64,000 bases of DNA, from contig NZ_CP106793.1 in the NCBI RefSeq assembly GCF_025642135.1, positions 5,548,001-5,612,000 on the forward strand, in the 5' to 3' direction. This stretch comes from Streptomyces cynarae. GTDB taxonomy: Bacteria > Actinomycetota > Actinomycetes > Streptomycetales > Streptomycetaceae. Position 1 is the first letter of the stretch; each line of letters opens with the position of its first letter. Made by a program: the position numbers and the translations under genes. The notes below the pieces were generated by a model that saw nothing but the letters and a program-made list of their open reading frames with translations, was not told the origin of the DNA and searched no databases. This document shows, piece by piece, positions 40,057-48,751 of the stretch.

Positions 40057-40405
40057 AACCTGTCCCAGTCCGCCCGTTCGTCGAGCACGCGGTGGTGGAC
40101 CCGCTTCGCGGTGCCGCGAGTCGCTGCTGCCCACCCCTACATGATCATCAGCGCCGGGCCGCACAGGAATGTCACAGCGGACCGGACGACATCCGGACGA
40201 CATCCGGACGACACCGATGGTTCGGACCGAGCACACCGGCGATCCCCCGCGTGCGGCGAACGCAGTGATCCGCGTCACTCCATCCTGTTTCGCTGTGATG
40301 TTCACCGGGCCGGCCGCGCTGGGTGGGTGGGTCACCCCTGTGACGGGTGTGCCCTACGTGACTTTGTTCTGTGGCCCTTGTGGGTCCTCGAGGGGTGGAT
40401 ACGTC
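40057..40405. other. divergent promoter region between sigma factor and amidase
   Basis: About 350 bp with no supported gene. It contains three perfect-to-near-perfect direct copies of CCGGACGACAT at 40182-40214 and should carry promoters for both divergent genes. No extended match to a known ECF promoter was recognised. Confidence 0.5.
40182..40214. repeat. three tandem 11 bp direct repeats
   Basis: CCGGACGACAT at 40182-40192 and 40193-40203, followed by CCGGACGACAC at 40204-40214. The 11 bp period places the copies on one face of the helix, as expected for cooperative regulator binding. Confidence 0.7.
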
Positions 40406-42715
40406 GTGAGTCGTCGTACGTCGCATGCGTACAGACCGCTGAGTCTCAAGCGTCGGGTGTGGCTGACGCTCGGTGCCGTCGTCCTGGGGGGCGGGGGCGT
40501 GGTGACCTATGCCGTCGCCAGCCCCTCCGACCACGGGGCGGCGGGCCGCGCCAAGCGGCCGGTGAAGGTCTACGACCTCACGCTGAAGGGCACCGACGTC
40601 GGCAGGCGGGAGCTGCCGCGCACGGACACCGAGCAGTTCTCGATGGTCGGCGTCTCGTGGACGGGCGGAGCCGAGCGGCTCGACGGCACGGCGCAGGTGC
40701 GCACCCGCAGCCTCCAGACCGGCGAGTGGAGCGCCTGGCGCGACCTCGAAGCGAACGTCGACCCGCTGGAGAAGCCCGGCCCCCGTGTGCGCGGCGCCTC
40801 CGAGCCCCTCTGGGTCGGCTCCTCCGACGGCGTACAGGTACAGGTCGTCCGCAAGAACGGCACCACCGGTCCGCTGCCCAAGGGACTCGAGGTCAACCTG
40901 GTCGACCCGGGCGTGGTGACCGACGCCGAGACCAGGTCCTCCACTGGTGAGCCGGCCGCGTTCGTCGCCGAGACGAGTCCCGGCGCCACGCCCACCGACT
41001 CGACCGCACCGACCGACTCGGCCACCCCCACGGACTCCGCCGCACCCGGCGACGGCACCACCACCGCGCCCACGGACGGTCAGACCACCACGTCCCCGGC
41101 GCCGTCCGACACCGCGCCCACGGCCACCCCGACCGACTCGGTGTCCGCCTCGCCCACGACGAGCGCGTCGGCCACCACGCCGTCCGCACCGCCGTCCACC
41201 GTGCCCGAACCGCCGATCACCTCGCGCGCCGGCTGGGGCGCCGACGAGTCGCTCAGCCCCGACCCCTCGCAGTACAACGCGGACGTCAAGGCCGTCTTCG
41301 TCCACCACACCGACGGGGCCAACGACTACTCCTGCGCCGACTCCGCCTCGATCGTGCGGGGCATCTACGCGTACCACACGCAGGTCAACCACTGGAACGA
41401 CATCGGCTACAACTTCCTCGTCGACAAGTGCGGCACCATCTTCGAGGGCCGCAAGGGCGGCGTCGACCTGCCGGTGCTGGGCGCCCACACCTACGGCTGG
41501 AACCGGGAGTCCGCGGGCATCGCGGTGCTCGGTGACTACACCTCCACCAGCGCCACCAACGCCGCGTTGACCTCGATCGCACGCGTGGCGGCCTGGAAGC
41601 TCGGCCAGTACGGCGCCGACCCCTCCGGGACCGTCCAGCTCACCGCGGGGGCGACCCAGACGAACTACTTCGGCACCGGCTTCACCGCGGGCGGCAAGTA
41701 CACGTTCCAGCGGATCTCCGGTCACCGTGACGGCTACAACACCCAGTGCCCCGGCGGGTCCCTCTACAACCAGCTGCCGACCGTCCGTGCCTGGGCGTCC
41801 GGCCCGGTGCAGGGCCTGAAGGTCTCCTCGGTCGACGGCGCGGGCCTTTCCGGATCGACGTTCTACACCAAGGGCGCCGTCACGGTGCGCTGGACGGCCA
41901 CCACGCCGGCCTCGCTCATCTCGAGCTTCAGGCTGCTCGTCGACGGCAAGACCGGCGCCACCGCCCCCGGCTCCGCCACCTCCGCCGGTGCCACCCTGAC
42001 CCTGGGCAGCCACACCGTCGCGGTACAGGCCGTCCACCAGTCCGGCAAGACCGCCACCAGCGCTTCGGTGAACGTCGTGGCGGAGACGACGGCACCGACC
42101 TTCACCACCACCCCGACGCTCTCCCTGCGCACCGGCACCGTCAACACCGGCGCCGTCCCGGTCACCCTCGGCTGGAAGGCCACCGACAACGCCGCGCTCA
42201 GCTCCGTGAAGCTGCTCTCCCCCGCCACGGCCACCTTCGGTCCGACCACCACCGGCTCCAGCCGCACCGCCGCGTCCGGCACGGCCACGACCTGGTCGAT
42301 GCGTGCCTACGACTACGCCGGCAACTACCGCACGGTCTCCCCGGCGTACACCCCGGTGATCCTCCAGGAGAGCTCCGCCACCAAGTCCGGCAGCTGGACC
42401 ACCCGCTCCTCCACCAGCTACCTCGGCGGCAAGTCCTACTCCAGCGGCTCCAAGGGCGCCACCCTGACCTGGACCTTCACCGGCCGCTCCGCCGCCTGGG
42501 TGGTCTCCCGCGCCTCCAGCTCCGGCCAGGCCTACGTCTACGTCGACGGCACCAAGGTCGCCACGGTGGATCTGAAGTCCTCCACCACCCTCTACCGGCA
42601 GGCGATCTGGACCAGGACCTGGGCCGGCAGTGCCCAGCACACCGTCAAGATCGTGGTGGTCGGCACCAGCGGCCGTCCCACCGTCACCACCGACGGCCTG
42701 GTCTACATCAAGTGA
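40406..42715 (+). CDS. secreted PGRP-type N-acetylmuramoyl-L-alanine amidase
   Basis: This 769-residue exported enzyme has a signal or anchor sequence at 1-40 (VWLTLGAVVLGGGGVVTYAVA), an N-terminal beta-rich region (about 45-180), a Thr/Pro/Ser linker (about 190-270), and a PGRP/Amidase_2 domain (about 272-450) with RAGWGADESLS, the zinc-ligand motif VFVHHTDG, GYNFLVDKCGTIFEGR and ISGHRDGYNTQCPGG. Two Ig-like repeats and a jelly-roll-like C-terminus follow. It cleaves the amide bond between MurNAc and L-Ala. GTG 40406 lies behind GAGGGGTGGA; a longer upstream frame is not supported. Confidence 0.9.
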   Translation: MSRRTSHAYRPLSLKRRVWLTLGAVVLGGGGVVTYAVASPSDHGAAGRAKRPVKVYDLTLKGTDVGRRELPRTDTEQFSMVGVSWTGGAERLDGTAQVRTRSLQTGEWSAWRDLEANVDPLEKPGPRVRGASEPLWVGSSDGVQVQVVRKNGTTGPLPKGLEVNLVDPGVVTDAETRSSTGEPAAFVAETSPGATPTDSTAPTDSATPTDSAAPGDGTTTAPTDGQTTTSPAPSDTAPTATPTDSVSASPTTSASATTPSAPPSTVPEPPITSRAGWGADESLSPDPSQYNADVKAVFVHHTDGANDYSCADSASIVRGIYAYHTQVNHWNDIGYNFLVDKCGTIFEGRKGGVDLPVLGAHTYGWNRESAGIAVLGDYTSTSATNAALTSIARVAAWKLGQYGADPSGTVQLTAGATQTNYFGTGFTAGGKYTFQRISGHRDGYNTQCPGGSLYNQLPTVRAWASGPVQGLKVSSVDGAGLSGSTFYTKGAVTVRWTATTPASLISSFRLLVDGKTGATAPGSATSAGATLTLGSHTVAVQAVHQSGKTATSASVNVVAETTAPTFTTTPTLSLRTGTVNTGAVPVTLGWKATDNAALSSVKLLSPATATFGPTTTGSSRTAASGTATTWSMRAYDYAGNYRTVSPAYTPVILQESSATKSGSWTTRSSTSYLGGKSYSSGSKGATLTWTFTGRSAAWVVSRASSSGQAYVYVDGTKVATVDLKSSTTLYRQAIWTRTWAGSAQHTVKIVVVGTSGRPTVTTDGLVYIK

Positions 42716-42750
42716 CTCCCGACGCCGTCGACACGGCGGCGTGCCGTCCG

Positions 42751-42780
42751 ACCGGCGCATGCGGTCCCGCATGCGCCGGT
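42751..42780. terminator. terminator of the amidase gene
   Basis: ACCGGCGCATGCGG (42751-42764) and CCGCATGCGCCGGT (42767-42780) form a perfect 14 bp palindrome, 36 bases after the stop codon. Confidence 0.8.
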
Positions 42781-42824
42781 CGTGTGTGCGGGACCGCAGC
42801 GTGACGTCGCGTGCGCCGGCTCGG

Positions 42825-42914
42825 TCAGCCGGCCGACCGGTGTTCGCCCGGCCGGCGCACCACCGCCAGCAGGTCGTCGTGCTCGGCCACCGCCTCCAGG
42901 GACAGGTGCGGTAA
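42825..42914 (-). pseudogene. possible gene 3'-end remnant, unknown
   Basis: About 29 codons ending in a stop read LPHLSLEAVAEHDDLLAVV then RRPGEHRSAG, with nearly all codons ending in G or C. No start or ribosome-binding site fits upstream, and I do not recognise the family. It may be chance in high-GC DNA. Confidence 0.25.
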
Positions 42915-43064
42915 CCGGGCACGCTCCTTCGCTCGACGCGGACACGGGCAAGTCCCGCGACCGCGGCGTTCGCCGAGTACCCCGGGGCCGGGCGCGCATC
43001 CGTGGCCGGTGACAGGGGAGCGAGCAGCCCACGCGGTGGTGAGCCCGGGCCCGCGACAGGGAAA

Positions 43065-43093
43065 GGGGGCCGGTCCCTCCGGGAGCGGCCCCC
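43065..43093. terminator. terminator of the serine hydrolase gene
   Basis: GGGGGCCG (43065-43072) with CGGCCCCC (43086-43093), and an inner TCCC/GGGA stem, lie just beyond the stop of the leftward gene. Confidence 0.65.
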
Positions 43094-43125
43094 TCCTTCT
43101 GCGGCTGTCAGTGCTTCTGCGGCCG

Positions 43126-44471
43126 TCAGCGCCTCGCGGCCGGCAGTGACCGCCAGTCGGAGGCATGCGCCGGGGCGAGGTCCACCCCGGCCGACCGCAG
43201 GCCCGGGGAACCGGTGGTGGAAGCGCACAGAGCCTTCGCCACGAACGTGTTGATGGCGTCGTCGATCGGGCTCGGGGTCACCGTGCCGTCCGGTCCGAGC
43301 TTGTCGTACTTCGACAGGTTGTATGCGAGCGCCATCTGCCGGCGGCCGTCCGGGCTGGAGATCACCCATGTCTCGGCGCCGAACACCGCGCCGCTGTGGC
43401 CCCAGAACGTGCCGCATCCCCAGTCGAACCGTCTGATGCCCAGACCGTATTGCCCCGTCACGTCGCCCTGGTCGTCGGTCATCGGGACCGTCGTCTCCAT
43501 CTCGGCCAGTTCGGCGGCGGGGAGCAGCCGTCCGGTGAGCAACTGCCGGTAGAAGCGGTCGAGATCCGGCATGGTGGAGACGACGGCGCCGGCGGTCCCG
43601 GCCCAGGACATGTCGTAGACGCTGTAGTCGCGCGGTGGGTCGATCAGTCCGTAGAAGGACTCGTACAGCTTCGGGTGGGGGCCGGTGATGCGCGGGCCGA
43701 CGGGGAAGTACGTGTGCCGCAGACCGGCCCGGCGGATGACGTTGCGCGTGATGTACCGCTCGGGGTTCTCGCCGGTGAGCTTGCCGAGCAGCAGCCCCGC
43801 GATGATGTAGTTCGTGTTGGAGTACGACCACTTCTCGCCGGGAGCGCCGGTCGGCGGCGCCTGCACTCCCATCCGGACGAGCTCCCGCGGGTCGATGTGC
43901 CGGAAGCGGTTCTCGTCCAGGCTGCTCGTGGACAGCGTCTGCAACGACGGGAAGGCGTAGAGGACGTAGTCACCGATACCGCTGGTGTGGTTCAGCAGCA
44001 TCCGCACGGTGATCCGGTCGCCGCGCTCTCCGGGGACGAGGCCGGGGAGGTACCGGGAGACGGGCGCGCCCAGGTCGAGGCGGCCGGCGGCGACCTGCTG
44101 GAGCAGGGCGACAGCGGTCATCGCCTTGGAGATGCTGCCGATCCGCTGCTCCATGTCCGGCGTCACCGGACGGCCGGTGTCGCGGTCGGCGACACCGGCG
44201 GCACCGCGCCACGTGGTGTCGCCGTCCCGCACGGCCGCGTAGGCGCCGTACATGCCGGCGGTGTGGACGGCCTCGAGAGCATCCGCCAGGGCCGCCCGGT
44301 CCGTGGCCGGCCGGTGGGCAGCGGCGGCGGGGGTGGCGGCCGGTCGGGTGGCCGCCTGGGCCTGGGGGAGCGCGGCAGCCGACGTGACAGGGCCGCGGCA
44401 CAGGTGAGGGCAATGGCCCATCCCCGTCTCGTCGGGGCCGGGCGTCGCCCGGGCCGGCGTGCTAAGTGCAT
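43126..44471 (-). CDS. secreted serine hydrolase (beta-lactamase/DD-peptidase family); TTA codon and apparent -1 frameshift
   Basis: The serine beta-lactamase/class C-like fold is clear: GSISKAMTAVALLQQ (the SxxK motif), the YSNTNYIIAGLLLG motif (YxN) and WGHSGAVFGAET (HxG). The signal peptide (start ATG 44471, GGAG 7 bases upstream) begins MHLARRPGRRP and reads to LTCAAA in one frame; the mature domain from VTSAAALPQAQA is in another. They join if the CCC run (GGG at 44390-44392 on the + strand) had a fourth C. Codon 3 is TTA, so translation should depend on the bldA tRNA and occur late in development. The reaction is hydrolysis of a D-Ala amide or ester; the substrate is unknown. Confidence 0.8.
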
Positions 44472-44708
44472 GGTCGTCTCCACAGCCTTTCTGCGTGGGG
44501 GAACCGGGAAGGATCCTCACGGTGATCTTCGTCGGGGCCGTGGTGAGGGGCATCGTGCACGCGGAGGAGCAGGGGTACTACCGGCGGACGAGCGGATTTC
44601 GGTCAGGGGGCTTCGACCGGGCGACGGGAAGGGCGGGGGCGGGGCGCAGCGCGGCACCCCGGGCCGCTGCGTGTGCGCGTTCCATCCCGTAAACGATAGA
44701 AAGGGGAT

Positions 44709-47447
44709 ATGACTGGTGAATCCGGTCGATCTGCGCGCCGCCGGCGTCGTTCCGGCCGCTCGCTGAGCGTGCGCAGTCTCGCCGGGCAGGTCTTCCTCCT
44801 GCAGTTCGCCGTCGTCGTGCTGCTCGTCGCCGCCACGCTGGTGGCTCTCGTGGTGCAGGCCCAACGCGACAACATGGCGGACGCCAGGAACCGCACGCTC
44901 GCCACCGCCCAGACGTTCGCCAACTCGCCGGGGATCGTGGCCGCGTTGAACAGCCCGGATCCGAGCGCGGTGCTTCAGCCGCATGCCGAGGCGACACGGA
45001 AGGCCGCGGGTGTCGACGCCGTCATCGTGTACCGGCTGGACGGGATCACCCTCACCCACAGCGATCCCCACCAGATCGGCAAGCATGTCATCGGCCCTTA
45101 CGCGCAGGCCGCGGCCGGCAAGCCGTTCACCAGGACCTTCCAGGGGTCCCTGGGGCTCTCGGTGATCTCGGCGGTCCCGGTCAGGGCCCCCGACGGCTCG
45201 GTCGTCGCCATCGTCTCCGTTCCCGTCACGGTCGAGAAGGTGCAGCACCGGGTGGACCGGCAGCTGCCGGTGCTCTTCGGCGGCGCCGCCGCGGCGCTGG
45301 TCATCGCCGTGGGCGGGTCCGCACTGGTGAGCCGCCGGCTGCGGCGGCAGACCCATGGCCTGGGCCCGACCGAGATGACCCGCATGTACGAGCACCACGA
45401 CGCGGTCCTGCACGCCGTGCGGGAAGGCGTGCTGATCATCTCCGCCGAGGGCAGGCTGCTGCTGGCCAACGACGAGGCACGGCGGCTGCTGGAGCTGCCG
45501 GCGGACGCGGAGGGGCGCCATGTCACCGATCTGGGCCTCGAGGAGGACCTGCCCGGGCTGCTGGCCTCCGACCACCCGGCCACCGACGAGGTGTACCTCG
45601 CGGCCGACCGCCTCCTGGCGGTCAACAAGCGGCCCACCGCACCCCACGGACCAGCCGGCAGCGTGGTGACGCTCCGGGACACCACGGAGCTGCTCGCACT
45701 GTCCGGCCGGGCGGAGGTGGCGCGCGAACGCCTGAAACTGCTCTACGACGCCGGGGGCCGGATCGGCACCACCCTGGACGTGAAGCGCACCGCCGAGGAA
45801 CTGGCGGAGGTGGCGGTGCCCCGGTTCGCGGACGTGGTCACCGTCGAACTGCTGGACCCGGTCCTGTCCGGCGGGGAGCCCTCCGCGGCGAACCCCGACG
45901 TGCGCCGGGTCGCGGTCGTGGGCCTGTACGACGACCGCCTCCTCTACCCCGTCGGCGCGCTGTTCCGGTTCATCCCCGCCCACCCCGTCTCCCGGGCCAT
46001 GCAAGGCGGACAGGCGGTCCTCGTCAGGGACCTGAGTGCGGACGACAGCTGGGTGGCCCAGGACGCCGTACGGTCCCGGCGCATCCTCGACCACGGCATC
46101 CACTCCCTGCTGGCGGTCCCGCTGCGGGCCCGCGGGGTGGTGCTGGGAGCGGTCGACTTCTGGCGGGGGCGCGCCTCCCCGCCGTTCGACGAGGAGGACG
46201 TGTCCTTCGCCGAGGAGCTGGTCGCCCGGGCCGCGGTGAGCATCGACAACGCCCGCCGCTTCACCCGTGAACACACCATGGCCGTCACCCTCCAGCACAG
46301 CCTGCTGCCCCGCGGGCTCCCCGAGCAGGCCGCCCTCGACGTTGCCTACCGCTACCTGCCCGCGCAGGCGGGAGTGGGCGGCGACTGGTTCGACGTCATC
46401 CCGCTCTCCGGCGCCCGGGTGGCCCTGGTGGTCGGCGACGTCGTGGGCCACGGTCTGCACGCCGCGGCGACCATGGGCAGGCTGCGGACCGCCGTGCAGA
46501 ACTTCTCCGGCCTGGACATGCCCGCGGACGAGCTCCTCGGCCGACTGGACGAACTGGTGTCCCAGATCGACGCCGAGGAGGTCACCGCGGGGGAGGACGG
46601 GCAGGGGATCGCCGGGGCGAGCTGCCAATACGCCGTCTACGACCCCGTCTCCGGGCAGCTGGCCATCGCCACCATGGGCCACCCGGGACCGGCGGTCGTC
46701 CATCCCGACGGGAGCGTGGACTTCCCCCCGGTGCCCGTCTCTCCGCCCCTCGGCCTGTGCGCCGGTCTGCCCGTCGAGAGCACCGAGCTGAACGTGCCCG
46801 AGGGGTCGCGGCTGGTGCTGTTCACCGACGGCCTGGTCGAGGACCGCGACCGCGACCTGGACACCGGTCTCGCGACCCTGCGCGCCGCCCTGACCGGTCC
46901 CGACCGCACTCCGGAGGCCACCTGCGCGAGGGTGATGGACGCGCTGCTGCCCGAACGACCCACGGACGACATCGCGCTGCTGGTGGCCCGCACCCGCTGT
47001 CTCGGCCCCGACCGGGTCGCCGAGTGGCAGGTGCCCCTCGACCCGGCGGCGGTGGGCCCGGTGCGCACCGCCTGCGTCCGCCGGCTGACCGAGTGGGGCC
47101 TGGAGGAGAACGTCTTCACCGCCGAGCTCATCCTCAGCGAGCTGATCACCAACGCGATCCGCTACGGCGGCGAACCCGTCTCCGTCCGGCTGCTGCGCGA
47201 CCGCGCCCTGATCTTCGAGGTGGCGGACGGCAGCAGCACCTCGCCCCGGCTGCGCCGGGCGAAGGCCACCGACGAGGGGGGCCGCGGACTGTTCCTGGTC
47301 GCCCAGTTCGCCGAGCGCTGGGGCACCCGCTACACGGGCACCGGCAAGGTCATCTGGGCCGAACAGTCCCTCCACGGCGGCGCCACGCCGGGCGCCGAAG
47401 GGCTCGGCGAGATCCTGCTGGGCCAGTGGGAGGACACGGCCCTGTGA
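44709..47447 (+). CDS. Cache-PAS-GAF-SpoIIE PP2C-HATPase membrane sensor
   Basis: This 912-residue signalling protein has TM1 at about 27-50 and TM2 at about 192-215 flanking an extracytoplasmic single-Cache-like sensor (similar to the DcuS/CitA type: NMADARNRTLATAQTFANSPG). A cytoplasmic PAS (about 228-330), GAF (about 345-515), SpoIIE PP2C (GVGGDWFDVIPLSG, VVGDVVGHG, VLFTDGLVED, TDDIALLVART) and HATPase (LILSELITNAIRYGG, DEGGRGLFLV) follow. It should sense an external ligand and adjust phosphorylation of anti-anti-sigma partners. ATG 44709 has AAAGGGG upstream. The next gene on this strand encodes a binding lipoprotein. Confidence 0.92.
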   Translation: MTGESGRSARRRRRSGRSLSVRSLAGQVFLLQFAVVVLLVAATLVALVVQAQRDNMADARNRTLATAQTFANSPGIVAALNSPDPSAVLQPHAEATRKAAGVDAVIVYRLDGITLTHSDPHQIGKHVIGPYAQAAAGKPFTRTFQGSLGLSVISAVPVRAPDGSVVAIVSVPVTVEKVQHRVDRQLPVLFGGAAAALVIAVGGSALVSRRLRRQTHGLGPTEMTRMYEHHDAVLHAVREGVLIISAEGRLLLANDEARRLLELPADAEGRHVTDLGLEEDLPGLLASDHPATDEVYLAADRLLAVNKRPTAPHGPAGSVVTLRDTTELLALSGRAEVARERLKLLYDAGGRIGTTLDVKRTAEELAEVAVPRFADVVTVELLDPVLSGGEPSAANPDVRRVAVVGLYDDRLLYPVGALFRFIPAHPVSRAMQGGQAVLVRDLSADDSWVAQDAVRSRRILDHGIHSLLAVPLRARGVVLGAVDFWRGRASPPFDEEDVSFAEELVARAAVSIDNARRFTREHTMAVTLQHSLLPRGLPEQAALDVAYRYLPAQAGVGGDWFDVIPLSGARVALVVGDVVGHGLHAAATMGRLRTAVQNFSGLDMPADELLGRLDELVSQIDAEEVTAGEDGQGIAGASCQYAVYDPVSGQLAIATMGHPGPAVVHPDGSVDFPPVPVSPPLGLCAGLPVESTELNVPEGSRLVLFTDGLVEDRDRDLDTGLATLRAALTGPDRTPEATCARVMDALLPERPTDDIALLVARTRCLGPDRVAEWQVPLDPAAVGPVRTACVRRLTEWGLEENVFTAELILSELITNAIRYGGEPVSVRLLRDRALIFEVADGSSTSPRLRRAKATDEGGRGLFLVAQFAERWGTRYTGTGKVIWAEQSLHGGATPGAEGLGEILLGQWEDTAL

Positions 47448-47492
47448 GGGCGCCGCACACACCGCCTCACCTGCGCGATCGCCCGGCGTGGG

Positions 47493-47544
47493 TACGCTGG
47501 CCTGGATGACCGAAGGGCCGACGCGGTACCCGTACCGCGGCTGA
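47493..47544 (+). CDS. 12-residue leader ORF with leaderless promoter
   Basis: TACGCT (47493-47498) is followed after 7 bases by ATG 47506, and the ORF reads MTEGPTRYPYRG before TGA at 47542-47544. The hairpin CGCGGTAC-CC-GTACCGCG lies inside the ORF, so a translating ribosome would prevent it from folding. Position and structure suggest a leader peptide for attenuation of the following lipoprotein gene, with the Tyr-Pro-Tyr-Arg codons as possible stall codons. Confidence 0.45.
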
Positions 47545-47550
47545 AGGCCC
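47515..47550 (+). promoter_or_regulatory. nested hairpin in the leader of the SBP gene
   Basis: GGGCC (47515-47519) with GGCCC (47546-47550) encloses CGCGGTAC (47522-47529) and GTACCGCG (47532-47539). A second small hairpin, GAGTT-CCGA-AACTC, follows. This could be the terminator of the upstream sensor gene or a translation-controlled attenuator of the SBP gene. Confidence 0.5.
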
Positions 47551-47602
47551 GAGAGTTCCGAAACTCCACGATCGCGCCGCCCGCACCCCGTCTGGAGCCG
47601 TC

Positions 47603-48742
47603 GTGACCGCACCCCGTGGCCGAGCCGCAGCCGTCCTCGGCTGCCTCGCCCTCACGACACTGTGTCTGAACGCCTGCGGCGGCCCACCGACCACCCGGCT
47701 CGAGAAGCCGGCGACGGCGACCTCCGCGCAGAACGCGGGCGGCATGGGGGCCCTGGCCGCCGCGGCGAAGAAGGAGGGCAGGCTCACGGCGATCGCGCTC
47801 CCGCGTGACTGGGCCGACTACGGCGGCCTGATCGACGGCTTCCAGAAGAAGTACGGGATCAAGGTGACCGTCCAGGAGCCACTGGGGCACAGCCAGGACG
47901 AGATCAACGCCCTCAGAAGCAGCGGAACGCGGCCGACCGCCCCCGACGTGATCGACGTCGGCGACTCCTTTGCGCGGACGGCGGCGCGGCAGAACCTGCT
48001 CGCGCCGTACAAGGTCGCGGCGTTCGACGCGATCCCCGGCAACCAGAAGGACCCGGGGGGCCGCTGGTCCAACAACTACGGCGGCTACATCTCGATCGGC
48101 TGCGACGCCCGGCGCGTCAAGCTCTGCCCCCAGACCTTCGCCGATCTGCTGAAGCCCGCCTACAAGGGGATGGTCGCCCTCGAGGGCGACCCGACCCGGT
48201 CGGAGACCGCCTTCGCCAGCGTCTACGCGGCCGCGCTGGCGAACAACGGGTCGTTCGACGACATCCGGCCCGGCATCGACTTCTTCGCCGAGCTCAAGAA
48301 GAGCGGCAACTTCAACCCGCTGCCCGCCACCTCGGCGACGGTCCGGGACGGCCGGACACCCATCACCGTCAACTGGGACTACATCAACCTCCACGCCGCC
48401 GACGAGCTCCGCGGCAAGGGCGTGAACTGGCAGGTCTCGATCCCGTTCGACGGCAGCTTCGCCCAGTACTACGCGCTGGCGGTCAACAGGCATGCCCCGC
48501 ACCCGGCGGCCGCCCGCCTGTGGCAGGAGTACGTGTTCAGCACGGAGGGCCAGAACCTCCGGCTCTACGGCTATGCCCGTCCGGTCCTCATGGACGTCAT
48601 GCGGAAGGACGGCACCCTGGACAAGACCGCCGCGGCCCGGCTGCCCACGGTGGAGGGAACACCGCAGTTCCCGACGGACGCGCAACTGGAGAAGGCGAGG
48701 CGGACCGTCGACCGGGGCTGGACGGCGGCCGTCTCCGGCTGA
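47603..48742 (+). CDS. orphan extracellular solute-binding lipoprotein
   Basis: This 379-residue protein has a type II signal peptide with lipobox LNAC and acyl Cys at C25, then a type 2 periplasmic-binding fold: AKKEGRLTAIALPRDWADYGG, DVIDVGDSFARTA, VNWDYINLHAADELRGKG and AALARLP-type hinge segments resembling Fe3+/putrescine or SBP_bac_6/8 families. There is no permease or ATPase beside it. It may deliver ligand to, or sense for, the neighbouring Cache sensor or the permease fusion. The GTG start is 155 bp after the sensor gene, behind the leader ORF. Confidence 0.8.
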   Translation: MTAPRGRAAAVLGCLALTTLCLNACGGPPTTRLEKPATATSAQNAGGMGALAAAAKKEGRLTAIALPRDWADYGGLIDGFQKKYGIKVTVQEPLGHSQDEINALRSSGTRPTAPDVIDVGDSFARTAARQNLLAPYKVAAFDAIPGNQKDPGGRWSNNYGGYISIGCDARRVKLCPQTFADLLKPAYKGMVALEGDPTRSETAFASVYAAALANNGSFDDIRPGIDFFAELKKSGNFNPLPATSATVRDGRTPITVNWDYINLHAADELRGKGVNWQVSIPFDGSFAQYYALAVNRHAPHPAAARLWQEYVFSTEGQNLRLYGYARPVLMDVMRKDGTLDKTAAARLPTVEGTPQFPTDAQLEKARRTVDRGWTAAVSG

Positions 48743-48751
48743 CCGGCACGC

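Noticed and set aside
39484..40088. Frameshift in the sigma factor gene joining a GTG at 40088 to the main frame
   Set aside because: The main frame has its own plausible start at GTG 40056, so no frameshift is needed, although a G run near 40017 would allow one.
40172..43831. Leftward frame of about 1200 codons antisense to the amidase
   Set aside because: The sense strand encodes a complete PGRP amidase; the antisense frame is composition-driven and repetitive.
44517..47612. Leftward frame of about 1000 codons antisense to the Cache-PP2C sensor
   Set aside because: The rightward gene has all its domains; the antisense product has no recognisable motif.
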